From CAYPXN01 sp964414715 (lineage in GTDB: Bacteria; UBA10199; JADFYH01): a DNA stretch of 10,919 nucleotides. Under the pieces are notes generated by a model that did not search any database, had not been told where the DNA came from, and was given only the letters and a program-made list of their open reading frames with translations. This document shows, in pieces, positions 1 to 7,429 of the stretch (positions are counted from its first letter, which is position 1; each line of letters opens with the position of its first letter). The DNA is taken from contig CAYPXN010000012.1 in the NCBI GenBank assembly GCA_964414715.1, forward strand, positions 1-10,919. The letters run 5' to 3'. The position numbers and the translations under genes were made by a program.

Positions 1-1653
1 CAATCTTCCGACATTACCCGCTGCTTCTGCAGTTTCAGCCGCACTCAGTACCGCACGTTGGGCTTTCAATAAAGCATTGCCCGCGGAAACCACTTGTCGA
101 TTCAAATAGCCATTCAGAAGTCGTGGACTCATCCAATTCAGAGCCCGCATAAAACGTGTACGCGCAGCAACACCCGAAACGATTGCGGTAATTTCCTCTT
201 TTCTTGCCGCAGCTTGCTGAAGCTGCATTCCCGCCTGTCTCAAATTCATCGATAATTCGCGAAGACTGGGATCAATCATGCGTCGGGTCAATAAATGAGC
301 AATTGGAAAATTTCGTGAAAAATCCCGGAACAACTCTACAAATTGAATATTAAAACCTCTTCCACTTTCGGCAAGCATCGCAGAAGCGCGCATCATGTTG
401 GCCACATTCAAGGCTCCCGATCCGGTGATATTTCTCAATTCACTGGAGGCACGAGATAAAATCCATGCTTCGCTCAGTACAGTGGAAGCCGCGGAAAAAA
501 CCTTATTTTCCCTGCTACCGTAAGGAAGATGCCCATAAAAGGCATACCAAATCTGACTCGCTTCATAGAGAGAGGTAAAGGCCCCTCCCGCCACTGCGAG
601 CCCTCCCGCCAAATTTCCAAAAGCAGGAAGAGAAGAAAGTCCTGCTCCTTCTGATAATGCCGTCGCACTGGAAGCAATATTTTTACCCCAAAGACCCAAA
701 ATGGAATAAGGCCCAAAATTGCGGGTAGGAACTTGTTTCAACCATCTCCAAAAATCCATATCCACGGCACAAGCCACTGCCACCAAAGGATCGGTAAATC
801 CAAAATACAAATTTCCGCGCGCCATAGCCGTGCGTTCAGTCACCACATCCGTATTATGTTCCAAGTTAAGTTCCGGATTTGAAGTATCCCGACTCAGCGC
901 CGCAATTCTTTCTTCCACCCTTTGATTTTCCAGGACGCGTCCCAAACGATTGCTGGTAAAATTGATTGAAAAAGTATGCCAGGTTGATCTTGGACTGGAT
1001 GCAAAGGAAAGTGCGCCGAAGGTCATTCCCACCAATGTTTTTTCGGCCACTTGACCGATTCTCATTTCATCCCAAGTCATATCTCCGGCCACAAAAGGCA
1101 ACCAATCTCCTGTATAAAAAGCATAATCACTGATGTGAATACCTCCGGGAGTCGCCAAAAAACTTCTTACAGGATTGGAATCTGAAAATCTTCGGCTCCA
1201 TTCTCCATTCTCATCGGATCTAAAGACACGTCTTCCCAGCAAAAGATTGATGTCCACTTCCCCATTCAAGGCCCATACGGATTCAGAACGTCGAATTCTA
1301 TACAATTCTGTTCTGGAAAAAACTCCTGTTGCCTCCAGATTTTCATAGTGAGAGGGAATCGAAAAATTTCCGGTAGAATTTGAAATGACTCCGCGAATTC
1401 CTCGACGTTGGAGAGTTTCGGGATTCAGATAATAATTTAAAAGGGCAAGGCCTTCCTGAGGGTTCAAGGCATGACGATGTTGTCCATCTGAAAAAACGTA
1501 ACGATCGAAAGCATTGAGACTTCCATCTCCATTGTCTTCCACTTCCATTGAAAATTGTGTGGATCCCGCAGAAGGATGTGAAGCTGCAACACTCAAAAGC
1601 GGATTCAAGCGGCCTGGATTATTTAAAAAATCGAAACGATAGACTGACACCAT
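1..1653 (-). CDS. Large hypothetical protein, N-terminal 551 codons (3' end outside window)
   Basis: I translated this frame by hand from the ATG at 1653 down to base 1 and found no stop, so it is a partial gene that continues past the left edge. GAGGGG lies 5 bases before the ATG, a good ribosome binding site. I do not recognise the family. No signal peptide is visible. Residues 39-50 (EDNGDGSLNAFD) resemble an EF-hand or dockerin-type calcium loop, with acidic or amide side chains at loop positions 1, 3, 5 and 12 and Gly at 6. A glycine-rich, fairly hydrophobic stretch lies near residues 343-358. The last 100 or so residues are Ala- and Gln-rich and look helical. It is downstream of and co-directional with the permease gene, but 120 bases away with its own possible promoter. 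The reading frame is well supported; the function is unknown. Confidence 0.85.
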   Translation of the reverse strand, partial: MVSVYRFDFLNNPGRLNPLLSVAASHPSAGSTQFSMEVEDNGDGSLNAFDRYVFSDGQHRHALNPQEGLALLNYYLNPETLQRRGIRGVISNSTGNFSIPSHYENLEATGVFSRTELYRIRRSESVWALNGEVDINLLLGRRVFRSDENGEWSRRFSDSNPVRSFLATPGGIHISDYAFYTGDWLPFVAGDMTWDEMRIGQVAEKTLVGMTFGALSFASSPRSTWHTFSINFTSNRLGRVLENQRVEERIAALSRDTSNPELNLEHNTDVVTERTAMARGNLYFGFTDPLVAVACAVDMDFWRWLKQVPTRNFGPYSILGLWGKNIASSATALSEGAGLSSLPAFGNLAGGLAVAGGAFTSLYEASQIWYAFYGHLPYGSRENKVFSAASTVLSEAWILSRASSELRNITGSGALNVANMMRASAMLAESGRGFNIQFVELFRDFSRNFPIAHLLTRRMIDPSLRELSMNLRQAGMQLQQAAARKEEITAIVSGVAARTRFMRALNWMSPRLLNGYLNRQVVSAGNALLKAQRAVLSAAETAEAAGNVGRL

Positions 1654-1692
1654 AAATACCCCTCGAATTTACGTAAGCCCTCTACTTTTAAC

Positions 1693-1721
1693 CAGCTAGT
1701 TAATAAAACAAGGGGTGTCAA
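1693..1721 (-). promoter_or_regulatory. Possible promoter for the large hypothetical gene
   Basis: On the minus strand a perfect -35 hexamer TTGACA (1716-1721) is followed after 17 bases by TAGCTG (1693-1698), a poor -10. The site is 40 bases upstream of the start codon, a suitable distance. The -35 is convincing by eye and the -10 is not, so this is tentative. The rest of the 1654-1773 gap is A+T-rich and shows nothing else I can name. Confidence 0.3.
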
Positions 1722-1773
1722 CAGAAAATGTAACTAATCAATTACTTATGACGCGCCCAGACTGAAATCTGCG

Positions 1774-3798
1774 TCAAATTTCGTAAACAAATTCACGGTT
1801 CGGCCAAATCACCCGGAAACGAATACCTTGGGAAGCCGCCTCTTCGAGACTCCCCCAGGCAATTGCCATGCTTTCCATCTGCCTTTCCACACTCATCTTG
1901 CCTGAAAGACCCATTTCTACTTCTTCCACCTTCAGATCATGAGCCACTTTCGCAATGGCATAGAAAGGATTTTTGGCCGGAACCAAAAGAGGCACCACTG
2001 TTTTTCCGGCCTTCTCCGCCAAATTCACAATATGTGTCAACAAAGATTCTTCATCCGGAAACAGATGGGTCATGTCCCCTTCCATTTGGTAAGGTCGTAT
2101 CACTTTTGCCGCCATCACCACACAATCCGTGCTTTCAGGATCAAACTCCTCCAATACTTTCTTGAAATGATAAAGATTATTGGGATCTCGAACGGTCACC
2201 AACAAGCGATGCGGCTTTTCCAAACCATAAGATTCTGCACTGATACTCTCTTCCACTTTCAAATTCACTTTTTCCTGAAAATGTAGAGCCCCCTGAGGTC
2301 CCCGTTCTTTTTTATGAATTTTTTCGGAAATAGAAAAAAGAATGAAAAGAGAAAGTGTAAATCCTACCCCCCATTCCGTGGCAATGGGTTTTGTAAACAA
2401 ATTGGTTACCGCAAGCAAAGCAAGAACCAAAAAGATCAAAATAAGTCCGAGAGGGATTTCCACATTCCCAAAACGAAAATTGAGCGGGACTTTCCATTCA
2501 CGGGGAGTTTTATCTTTGTAACGAAGAACAATCATCGCCAAAGTTTTCAGTGTAAAACTCCAGATTACTCCAAAAGCATAAGCCTCACCCAACAAATAAA
2601 CATCTCCCCGGCAAAGCAAAACCGTCAACAATTGAAGAATAACAATAAAATGAATGGTATGAGCCGTGGTTCCATATTTGGGATGAGGAATGCGAAACCA
2701 GTCTGTGAGAACTCCATCTTCCGCCACGCGATTCAAAACACCATTCGATCCCACAAAGGAAGTATTGACTGCGCCGGATAAAATCAGAAAACCCACCAAT
2801 ACCACCAATGCATTCAAACTCAATCTCAACCATTGAGGCGCATACACATGCATTGCCAGTCCCCCAATCAAATTGTCCGCATATTGACTGATACGAATGT
2901 CATCGGGAATAATCATCACCGCAAAAAAAGTCATAAGAGAGGTAAACAGAAGGCTAAACAAACCAATCATCACCGCGGTCTTTTTCAAATTTTTAAGTTT
3001 GGGTGCTTCAATCTCACGATATACTTGGGCAAGAGATTCTTCTCCGCTCATCGCAAGAAGGGAATGGCCTAATCCCACACAAAGGCCCAAGACGATTCCA
3101 AAAGTTCCTACACTTTGTGCCCAGGAAAAATCCTTAAGCCAACCCAAGGATTCATGATTTAAAACTGGTTTAAAAGGTGGCAAGACTTGAGGATGGACCC
3201 AAAGGGTAAAAGCACAAAAACCAACCATCATCACTCCCACAATGGAAGTAATGATGATAATTTTCAAAGCTTTCTCACTCGACTCTTCGATGCCGATCAG
3301 ATTTTTTCTCCAAAAATAGAGAATGACCAAAACTGCAAATCCACAAGAAAAAATATCCCGGTTAAATTGGTGAGAAAAATGCATCCAATGAAAAAGGCTG
3401 TTCAAAAAACCCACCATATATTGGCCGGCAGATACCGCGCTGATGGGTCCGGTGAGAATATAATCAAACATGAGCGCAGAAACAGACACCTTGGCCATGC
3501 CATGCCCCATGGCCTCGCTCACCACTTTATAAACTCCTCCACGCACAAAGAGAGAGCAGGACTCTACATACACCATACGCACACAGTTCGCGAAAAGCAT
3601 GATGCCCAAAATAAACCAGGGAGCAGCGCGACCGATGGCTTGCTCGGCAATACCCCCCGCATAAAAAGCGGAAGAGCCTAAATCACAAAGCACGATGGCG
3701 CCCGCTCTCCAAAAAGAAATGAAGGACAACATGGCAGTCGTCACTAAAATAGCAGTCGGACGGAAAGAGGGCTTGGCACTAGAGCTTTGTTCTGACAT
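1774..3798 (-). CDS. APC-superfamily permease with C-terminal universal-stress-protein-like domain
   Basis: This 674-residue protein is a membrane transporter of the amino acid/polyamine/organocation (APC) superfamily. About 12 hydrophobic segments can be counted between residues 14 and 500. The first contains the helix-breaking LGSSAFY motif, similar to the Gly/Ser-rich unwound part of TM1 that binds substrate in APC proteins. Residues 528-674 form a soluble alpha/beta tail beginning HRLLVTVRDPNN, resembling a universal-stress-protein fold, which would lie in the cytoplasm. The total is longer than a plain APC permease (about 450-500 residues) because of this tail. The start at 3798 is preceded by AGGAA. 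It is divergent from radA. The substrate cannot be told from sequence; amino acid or another small metabolite is an inference. Confidence 0.85.
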   Translation of the reverse strand: MSEQSSSAKPSFRPTAILVTTAMLSFISFWRAGAIVLCDLGSSAFYAGGIAEQAIGRAAPWFILGIMLFANCVRMVYVESCSLFVRGGVYKVVSEAMGHGMAKVSVSALMFDYILTGPISAVSAGQYMVGFLNSLFHWMHFSHQFNRDIFSCGFAVLVILYFWRKNLIGIEESSEKALKIIIITSIVGVMMVGFCAFTLWVHPQVLPPFKPVLNHESLGWLKDFSWAQSVGTFGIVLGLCVGLGHSLLAMSGEESLAQVYREIEAPKLKNLKKTAVMIGLFSLLFTSLMTFFAVMIIPDDIRISQYADNLIGGLAMHVYAPQWLRLSLNALVVLVGFLILSGAVNTSFVGSNGVLNRVAEDGVLTDWFRIPHPKYGTTAHTIHFIVILQLLTVLLCRGDVYLLGEAYAFGVIWSFTLKTLAMIVLRYKDKTPREWKVPLNFRFGNVEIPLGLILIFLVLALLAVTNLFTKPIATEWGVGFTLSLFILFSISEKIHKKERGPQGALHFQEKVNLKVEESISAESYGLEKPHRLLVTVRDPNNLYHFKKVLEEFDPESTDCVVMAAKVIRPYQMEGDMTHLFPDEESLLTHIVNLAEKAGKTVVPLLVPAKNPFYAIAKVAHDLKVEEVEMGLSGKMSVERQMESMAIAWGSLEEAASQGIRFRVIWPNREFVYEI

Positions 3799-3810
3799 AG
3801 AATTCCTATT

Positions 3811-3930
3811 AGAAAGATATCCGAATGATTTTGAAAAACTTTAAACCGCAAACTTTGCTATGGAAATCCATTTTATATACCATAGCAGGATTTTAAAGTT
3901 TTGAAAAATCCGTTCGGAAGTTTTTCTATG
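3811..3930. repeat. Long imperfect inverted repeat in the permease/radA divergent gap
   Basis: Nested complementary arms fill most of this gap. From outside in they are TCCGAA (3820-3825) with TTCGGA (3913-3918), GATTTT (3827-3832) with AAAATC (3905-3910), an 11-base perfect arm AAAACTTTAAA (3835-3845) with TTTAAAGTTTT (3892-3902), and TGCTATGG (3856-3863) with CCATAGCA (3880-3887). Weaker similarity (TAGAAA) continues outside. The 2-base gap between the second and third arms is GA on both sides. It could be a symmetric operator for two divergent genes, a structured untranslated region, or a small non-autonomous inverted-repeat element. The promoters of permease and radA must lie in or beside it. 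Confidence 0.75.
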
Positions 3931-3951
3931 TAAGATATTCAGGATTTTTTA

Positions 3952-5316
3952 ATGTCCAAAAGCAAAAGCGTTTTCGCTTGTCAAAATTGTGGTTATCAAT
4001 CTCCCAAGTGGCTCGGCAAATGTCCCGATTGCAACAAGTGGAATACTTTTGCGGAAGAAACATTTTCAGAATCCAAAGTGGCCGAACGTTATTCAGGTGA
4101 CACATTTTACACTTTGAGCTCCGAAGCCCTCCCCCTTTCCGAATTAAAAGACCAAAGCGTGCTTCGTTTCAGCTCCGGCAATGAAGAGCTGGACCGTCTC
4201 ATGGGTGGCGGTGTTGTTCCCGGTTCACTCACTCTCATTGGAGGAGATCCGGGAGTGGGAAAATCAACCCTCGTGCTTCAAATGTTGGGCGCTGTCTCCA
4301 AAAAAGATCCTGTGCTCTATATCTCCGGTGAAGAATCCGCGGGACAAATCAAACTCCGTGCGGATCGTCTAGGAATAAAATCAGATAATTTATTTGTGAT
4401 TTCAGAAAACAATCTGCAAAAAGCTCTGCAAGCCGCAGATAAAATTAAGCCAAAACTGATTATTGTGGATTCCATTCAAACTGTTTTTCTTCCCGAATTT
4501 GAATCCGCCCCAGGCTCTCTCACCCAAGTGCGCGAGTGCACCGGAAAACTTTTATATCTCACCAAAAGCAGAAACATTGCCACTTGGTTGGTCGGCCACA
4601 TGACCAAAGAAGGCATGATTGCCGGGCCCAAAGTTTTGGAACATCTTGTGGATACTGTTTTGTATTTTGAAGGAGAAAAAGGACAAGCTTTTCGCCTCTT
4701 GCGTACCTACAAAAATCGATTCGGATCTACCAATGAAGTCGGTGTTTTTGAAATGGCAAGCGAGGGATTGCTGCCAGTCCAGAATCCTTCTTCTCTTTTC
4801 CTTTCGGATTCTGCTGAAAGTGCTCCCGGCTCCGCAGTTGTATCAAGCTTGGAAGGAAGCCGACCTTTCTTAGTGGAAGTTCAAACCTTGGTCACCTCTT
4901 CCAATTTTTCGACCCCGCGGCGCGTATCTTTGGGAGTCGATTCGAACCGTGTGGCCTTGTTAGTCGCAATCCTGGAAAAAACGGTCGGCCTTTCCTTTGC
5001 AAATCAGGATATTTTTGTGAACGTCGTGGGAGGACTTCGACTGAGTGAACCAGGAACTGACTTAGGCTTAATTGCCGCATTGGCCTCTTCTCATCGCAAC
5101 CGCCCTCTTCCCAAAAGAAGCGTATTTATCGGAGAAGTAGGACTTTCCGGTGAAATCCGGGCCGTCAGCCAGCTCGATTTACGTTTGGCAGAAGCGGAAA
5201 GGTTGGGATTTGAAAAAATCTTTTATTCCGCCAAGGCCAAAAGTCCCAAAAACAAAGAAAAAGTGGAACTGATCCCCGTAAAGAACATTACACAAATGAT
5301 TGAATTAATTGTATAA
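3952..5316 (+). CDS. radA: DNA repair protein RadA (Sms)
   Basis: RadA is a RecA-related, DnaB-like hexameric ATPase that drives branch migration and processes recombination intermediates. The 454-residue length is normal for the family. An N-terminal zinc finger uses C10, C13, C24 and C27. The RecA-like core has a Walker A motif GGDPGVGKST at 97-106. The family-specific KNRFG motif is at 254-258. The C-terminal third, with GGLRLSEPGTDLGL, is the Lon-protease-like domain that lacks peptidase activity in this family. AGGA lies 7 bases before the ATG. It is divergent from the permease gene and followed closely by a small gene. All key motifs are intact. Confidence 0.97.
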   Translation: MSKSKSVFACQNCGYQSPKWLGKCPDCNKWNTFAEETFSESKVAERYSGDTFYTLSSEALPLSELKDQSVLRFSSGNEELDRLMGGGVVPGSLTLIGGDPGVGKSTLVLQMLGAVSKKDPVLYISGEESAGQIKLRADRLGIKSDNLFVISENNLQKALQAADKIKPKLIIVDSIQTVFLPEFESAPGSLTQVRECTGKLLYLTKSRNIATWLVGHMTKEGMIAGPKVLEHLVDTVLYFEGEKGQAFRLLRTYKNRFGSTNEVGVFEMASEGLLPVQNPSSLFLSDSAESAPGSAVVSSLEGSRPFLVEVQTLVTSSNFSTPRRVSLGVDSNRVALLVAILEKTVGLSFANQDIFVNVVGGLRLSEPGTDLGLIAALASSHRNRPLPKRSVFIGEVGLSGEIRAVSQLDLRLAEAERLGFEKIFYSAKAKSPKNKEKVELIPVKNITQMIELIV

Positions 5317-5323
5317 TTTAAAA

Positions 5324-5605
5324 ATGAGCTCTTTTCATAAATTTAAAGAAATGGGTCAGTCTCTTTTAAAAAAAATCAAAAAGAGTCTCCCCAAAGGAAA
5401 CCCTGAAGCCCCTCCTGCTTCTAAATTTCATAATCCCAGGGGTTTTCGAGGAATGGATACCCAACAGGAATTAAAGGAGTTCCAACAAAAACAAAGGCCC
5501 ACCAAACCCCAGGCAAGTCCCGAAGATTTAAGCCAAGTCTTGGAAGATGTGCTTAAAAAGCCCTCTGACTCCGACCCAGGACTCTTTCCGGGTAAGAAGA
5601 AATAG
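5324..5605 (+). CDS. Small basic hypothetical protein downstream of radA
   Basis: This 93-residue protein begins at the ATG 7 bases after the radA stop codon; an in-frame TTG at 5309 would add five residues and overlap radA, which is less likely. No Shine-Dalgarno motif is visible, so expression may depend on translational coupling to radA. The sequence is rich in Lys, Gln and Pro, with an amphipathic basic N-terminus (HKFKEMGQSLLKKIKKS) and a proline-rich, probably disordered middle. A short predicted helix (SPEDLSQVLEDVLKK) lies near the end. There is no signal peptide, membrane segment or known domain. I do not recognise it; codon use is like its neighbours, so it is probably a real gene. 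Confidence 0.6.
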   Translation: MSSFHKFKEMGQSLLKKIKKSLPKGNPEAPPASKFHNPRGFRGMDTQQELKEFQQKQRPTKPQASPEDLSQVLEDVLKKPSDSDPGLFPGKKK

Positions 5606-5608
5606 CTC

Positions 5609-5637
5609 TTGCCTTAGAATTCTCTCTTCGCTATAAG
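5609..5637 (+). promoter_or_regulatory. Probable sigma-70-type promoter for rpmE
   Basis: TTGCCT (5609-5614) and TATAAG (5632-5637) are separated by exactly 17 bases and match the -35 and -10 consensus at 4 of 6 and 5 of 6 positions. Transcription would begin near 5644, giving rpmE a leader of about 85 bases. The promoter starts 4 bases after the stop codon of the preceding small gene. This is the best promoter match in the window, judged by eye only. Confidence 0.6.
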
Positions 5638-5666
5638 GCCACCGGATTTGTTTTAATTTTTTTATT

Positions 5667-5733
5667 ACCATGACCGAGGCCGGGTACCCGCTGGGTGGCC
5701 GAGGAAATGGTTGGAGGCTAGCCGGAAACCATG
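5667..5733 (+). promoter_or_regulatory. Structured rpmE leader, candidate autoregulatory element
   Basis: The leader just before rpmE is G+C-rich, unlike the T-rich stretch at 5650-5666. It holds a hairpin GGCC (5678-5681) with GGCC (5697-5700), containing ACCC (5686-5689) with GGGT (5693-5696). It also holds ATGGTT (5707-5712), which pairs with AACCAT (5727-5732) and so covers the first two bases of the start codon. The Shine-Dalgarno GGAGG (5713-5717) sits inside that second hairpin, 13 bases from the ATG. ATGGT can instead pair with ACCAT at 5667-5671. L31 genes in several phyla have known autoregulatory leaders; whether this is one is an inference. Confidence 0.45.
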
Positions 5734-5958
5734 AAAGCCAACATTCATCCCGAAGTTCATGAAATCAATGTAGTATGCGCTTGTGGAAATACATTCAAAA
5801 CTATTTCCACCTTGCCTTCTATTACAGTAGATATTTGTTCAAAGTGTCACCCTTTCTTCACAGGTAAGCATAAATTGCTCGACACCGAAGGTCGCATTGA
5901 ACGCTTCAAGAAAAAATACGAAAACATTCAAGCTCAGGGCAAAAAGACGAAAAACTAG
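5731..5958 (+). CDS. rpmE: Ribosomal protein L31 (zinc-binding type)
   Basis: L31 is a large-subunit protein that bridges to the small subunit at the central protuberance. The 75-residue sequence starts MKANIHPEVHEI, typical of the family, and keeps the four zinc ligands C16, C18, C36 and C39 (CACGN and CSKCHPF). It is therefore the C+ form, which stores zinc and is often replaced by a zinc-free paralogue when zinc is scarce. HPFFTGKHKLLDTEGRIERF is the usual C-terminal signature. It has its own probable promoter and a structured leader, and is followed by a terminator-like hairpin just before prfA. The rpmE-prfA adjacency is common in bacteria. Confidence 0.97.
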   Translation: MKANIHPEVHEINVVCACGNTFKTISTLPSITVDICSKCHPFFTGKHKLLDTEGRIERFKKKYENIQAQGKKTKN

Positions 5959-5972
5959 CTTCGAAAACTTTG

Positions 5973-6013
5973 AAACCCATCGTGTATTTTAAAAATATCC
6001 GATGGGTTTTTTT
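5973..6013 (+). terminator. Rho-independent terminator-like hairpin between rpmE and prfA
   Basis: AAACCCATCG (5973-5982) pairs perfectly with CGATGGGTTT (6000-6009). The A+T-rich middle can extend the helix (TATTTT with AAAATA). A run of seven T (6007-6013) follows the GGG. This has the form of an intrinsic terminator for rpmE. The T-run ends directly against the prfA ATG at 6014, so the same hairpin would also control read-through into prfA and cover its weak GGG ribosome binding site. Confidence 0.8.
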
Positions 6014-7084
6014 ATGTTCCAAAAACTCGATACGGTTGAAAAAAAATTTGAGGATTTGACCGCAAAACTCGCGGACCCTGCTATCATGCAAAATCCGAAA
6101 GAGTTTCAAAACCTCGCCAAGGAACATGCCTCGCTCACCCCCCTGATTGAATGCTATCGCGCCTATAAAAATGCCGCCAAACAGATTGAAGACAACAAAG
6201 CACTCTTGAATGAAAATGATGAAGAAATGAGAAGCATGGCCAAAGAAGAACTCGCTCAATGGGAACCCGAGCTGGCCAAACTCGAACAGGAACTCAAAAT
6301 TCACCTGCTTCCCAAAGATCCCAATGATGACAAAAACATTTTTCTCGAAATCCGTGCTGGAGCCGGAGGAGATGAAGCCGGACTTTTCGCCGCAGAACTC
6401 TTTCGTCTTTACACCCGCTATGCCGAAAAACGGGGATGGCGTGTGGAAATCATCGACCTGAATGATACCGGCGTAGGAGGGCTTAAAGAAGTCATCGCCA
6501 TGATTTCCGGGGATAAAGTTTACAGTGATCTGAAATACGAAAGCGGTGTTCACCGTGTTCAACGCGTTCCCAAAACAGAAGCTCAAGGACGGGTTCATAC
6601 TTCCACGGTAACCGTTGCAGTCCTGCCGGAAGCAGAAGATGTGGAAGTCGATATCCAGGAAAAAGATTTGCGCATTGATGTAATGCGCGCTTCAGGACCC
6701 GGCGGACAAAGTGTAAACACAACAGACTCCGCAGTACGCATTACCCATATTCCAACCAACACGGTAGTCATTTGCAAAGATGAAAAATCCCAGCACAAAA
6801 ACAAAGCCAAAGCGATGAAAGTATTAAAAGCTCGTTTGCTGGAAGTGGAAAGAGAAAAACAAGACAAGGAAATTTCCGATAATCGACGTTCCCAAGTAGG
6901 AAGCGGAGATCGCAGTGAAAAAATTCGAACCTATAATTTTCCACAAAGTCGCGTGACGGATCATCGCATCGGCCTGACTCTTCATCAGCTCGATGCAGTA
7001 ATGAATGGTGACCTCGATCCCCTCATCCAAGCCTTGCGTACCCACTACCAGGCCGAAGCTCTCAAGCAGGAAACTCAAACTTAA
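6014..7084 (+). CDS. prfA: Peptide chain release factor 1 (RF1)
   Basis: RF1 recognises UAA and UAG in the ribosomal A site and triggers hydrolysis of peptidyl-tRNA. I place the start at the second in-frame ATG (6014), giving 356 residues beginning MFQKLDTVEKKFEDL, which matches how RF1 proteins usually begin. The ATG at 6002 lies inside the terminator stem and would add MGFF. The stop-codon-reading PxT tripeptide is P186-K187-T188 in RVPKTEAQGR. The catalytic GGQ is at 230-232 in SGPGGQSVNT, the glutamine methylated by PrmC. Only a weak GGG, 7 bases upstream, serves as a possible Shine-Dalgarno. It ends 2 bases from a convergent gene; prmC, its usual neighbour, is 1.2 kb downstream. Confidence 0.97.
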   Translation: MFQKLDTVEKKFEDLTAKLADPAIMQNPKEFQNLAKEHASLTPLIECYRAYKNAAKQIEDNKALLNENDEEMRSMAKEELAQWEPELAKLEQELKIHLLPKDPNDDKNIFLEIRAGAGGDEAGLFAAELFRLYTRYAEKRGWRVEIIDLNDTGVGGLKEVIAMISGDKVYSDLKYESGVHRVQRVPKTEAQGRVHTSTVTVAVLPEAEDVEVDIQEKDLRIDVMRASGPGGQSVNTTDSAVRITHIPTNTVVICKDEKSQHKNKAKAMKVLKARLLEVEREKQDKEISDNRRSQVGSGDRSEKIRTYNFPQSRVTDHRIGLTLHQLDAVMNGDLDPLIQALRTHYQAEALKQETQT

Positions 7085-7086
7085 AT

Positions 7087-7392
7087 TTAATTACACACGA
7101 ACACTTTGCCATTCGCAGTGCAATTTTTTACACCTTCAGGTGCACGGCGTTGAATGGTGACCGTCTTATCATAGGCCCAATAATTACACATCAAGGTTGG
7201 CTGCCCCCCCATCATAATAACAGAAGTGTTTACCAAATTTCCCTGTTGAGGGGTAGACCACCAGGGAGAAGGAACGGAAGTGGTAATATTGGCTGTAACC
7301 GTATCTACGGGACAGCTAATGGTTTGCTGAGCTTGGACAGTCCCCAAGGATAAAAACATTCCAAAGATGAAAAACGAAAATATTTTTTTCAT
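7087..7392 (-). CDS. Small secreted hypothetical protein with four cysteines
   Basis: The 101-residue protein has a clear Sec signal peptide: MKK, a hydrophobic core, and a cleavage site after VQA at residue 21. The mature part has Cys at 27, 69, 91 and 100, enough for two disulfide bonds in the periplasm or outside. Motifs PSPWWSTPQQGNL and GGQPTLMCNYWAY resemble small secreted proteins of unknown function that I have seen in diverse environmental bacteria; I cannot name a family. AGGA stands 7 bases before the ATG. It is convergent with prfA, the two stops being 2 bases apart, so neither gene has room for a terminator between them. It is co-directional with the next two minus-strand genes, 37 bases from the nearer one. 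Confidence 0.75.
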   Translation of the reverse strand: MKKIFSFFIFGMFLSLGTVQAQQTISCPVDTVTANITTSVPSPWWSTPQQGNLVNTSVIMMGGQPTLMCNYWAYDKTVTIQRRAPEGVKNCTANGKVFVCN

Positions 7393-7429
7393 ATATGTTT
7401 CCTTTCCAGGTGCCCATTTTAACTGAATT

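Noticed and set aside
474..716. 80-codon minus-strand frame beginning MGLIPFWVF
   Set aside because: It is out of frame with the continuous 551-codon reading frame covering 1-1653, which has a good ribosome binding site and sensible protein composition.
1749..1776. Hairpin TGACG-CAGA with TCTG-CGTCA at the end of the permease gene
   Set aside because: The stem is interrupted by a 4-base bulge and no T-run follows on the minus strand, so I do not call it a terminator.
5670..5762. Upstream ORF of 30 codons overlapping the rpmE start
   Set aside because: No Shine-Dalgarno precedes it and the peptide (MTEAGYPLGGRGNGW and on) has no coding character; the bases are better explained as leader structure.
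6002..6013. prfA start at the upstream ATG (6002)
   Set aside because: This ATG lies in the terminator stem, adds MGFF not seen in RF1 proteins, and MFQKLDTVEKKF from 6014 fits the family.
5906..6598. 230-codon minus-strand open frame opposite prfA
   Set aside because: It is antisense to RF1, Phe-rich as expected from A+G-rich coding sequence read backwards, with no recognisable domain.
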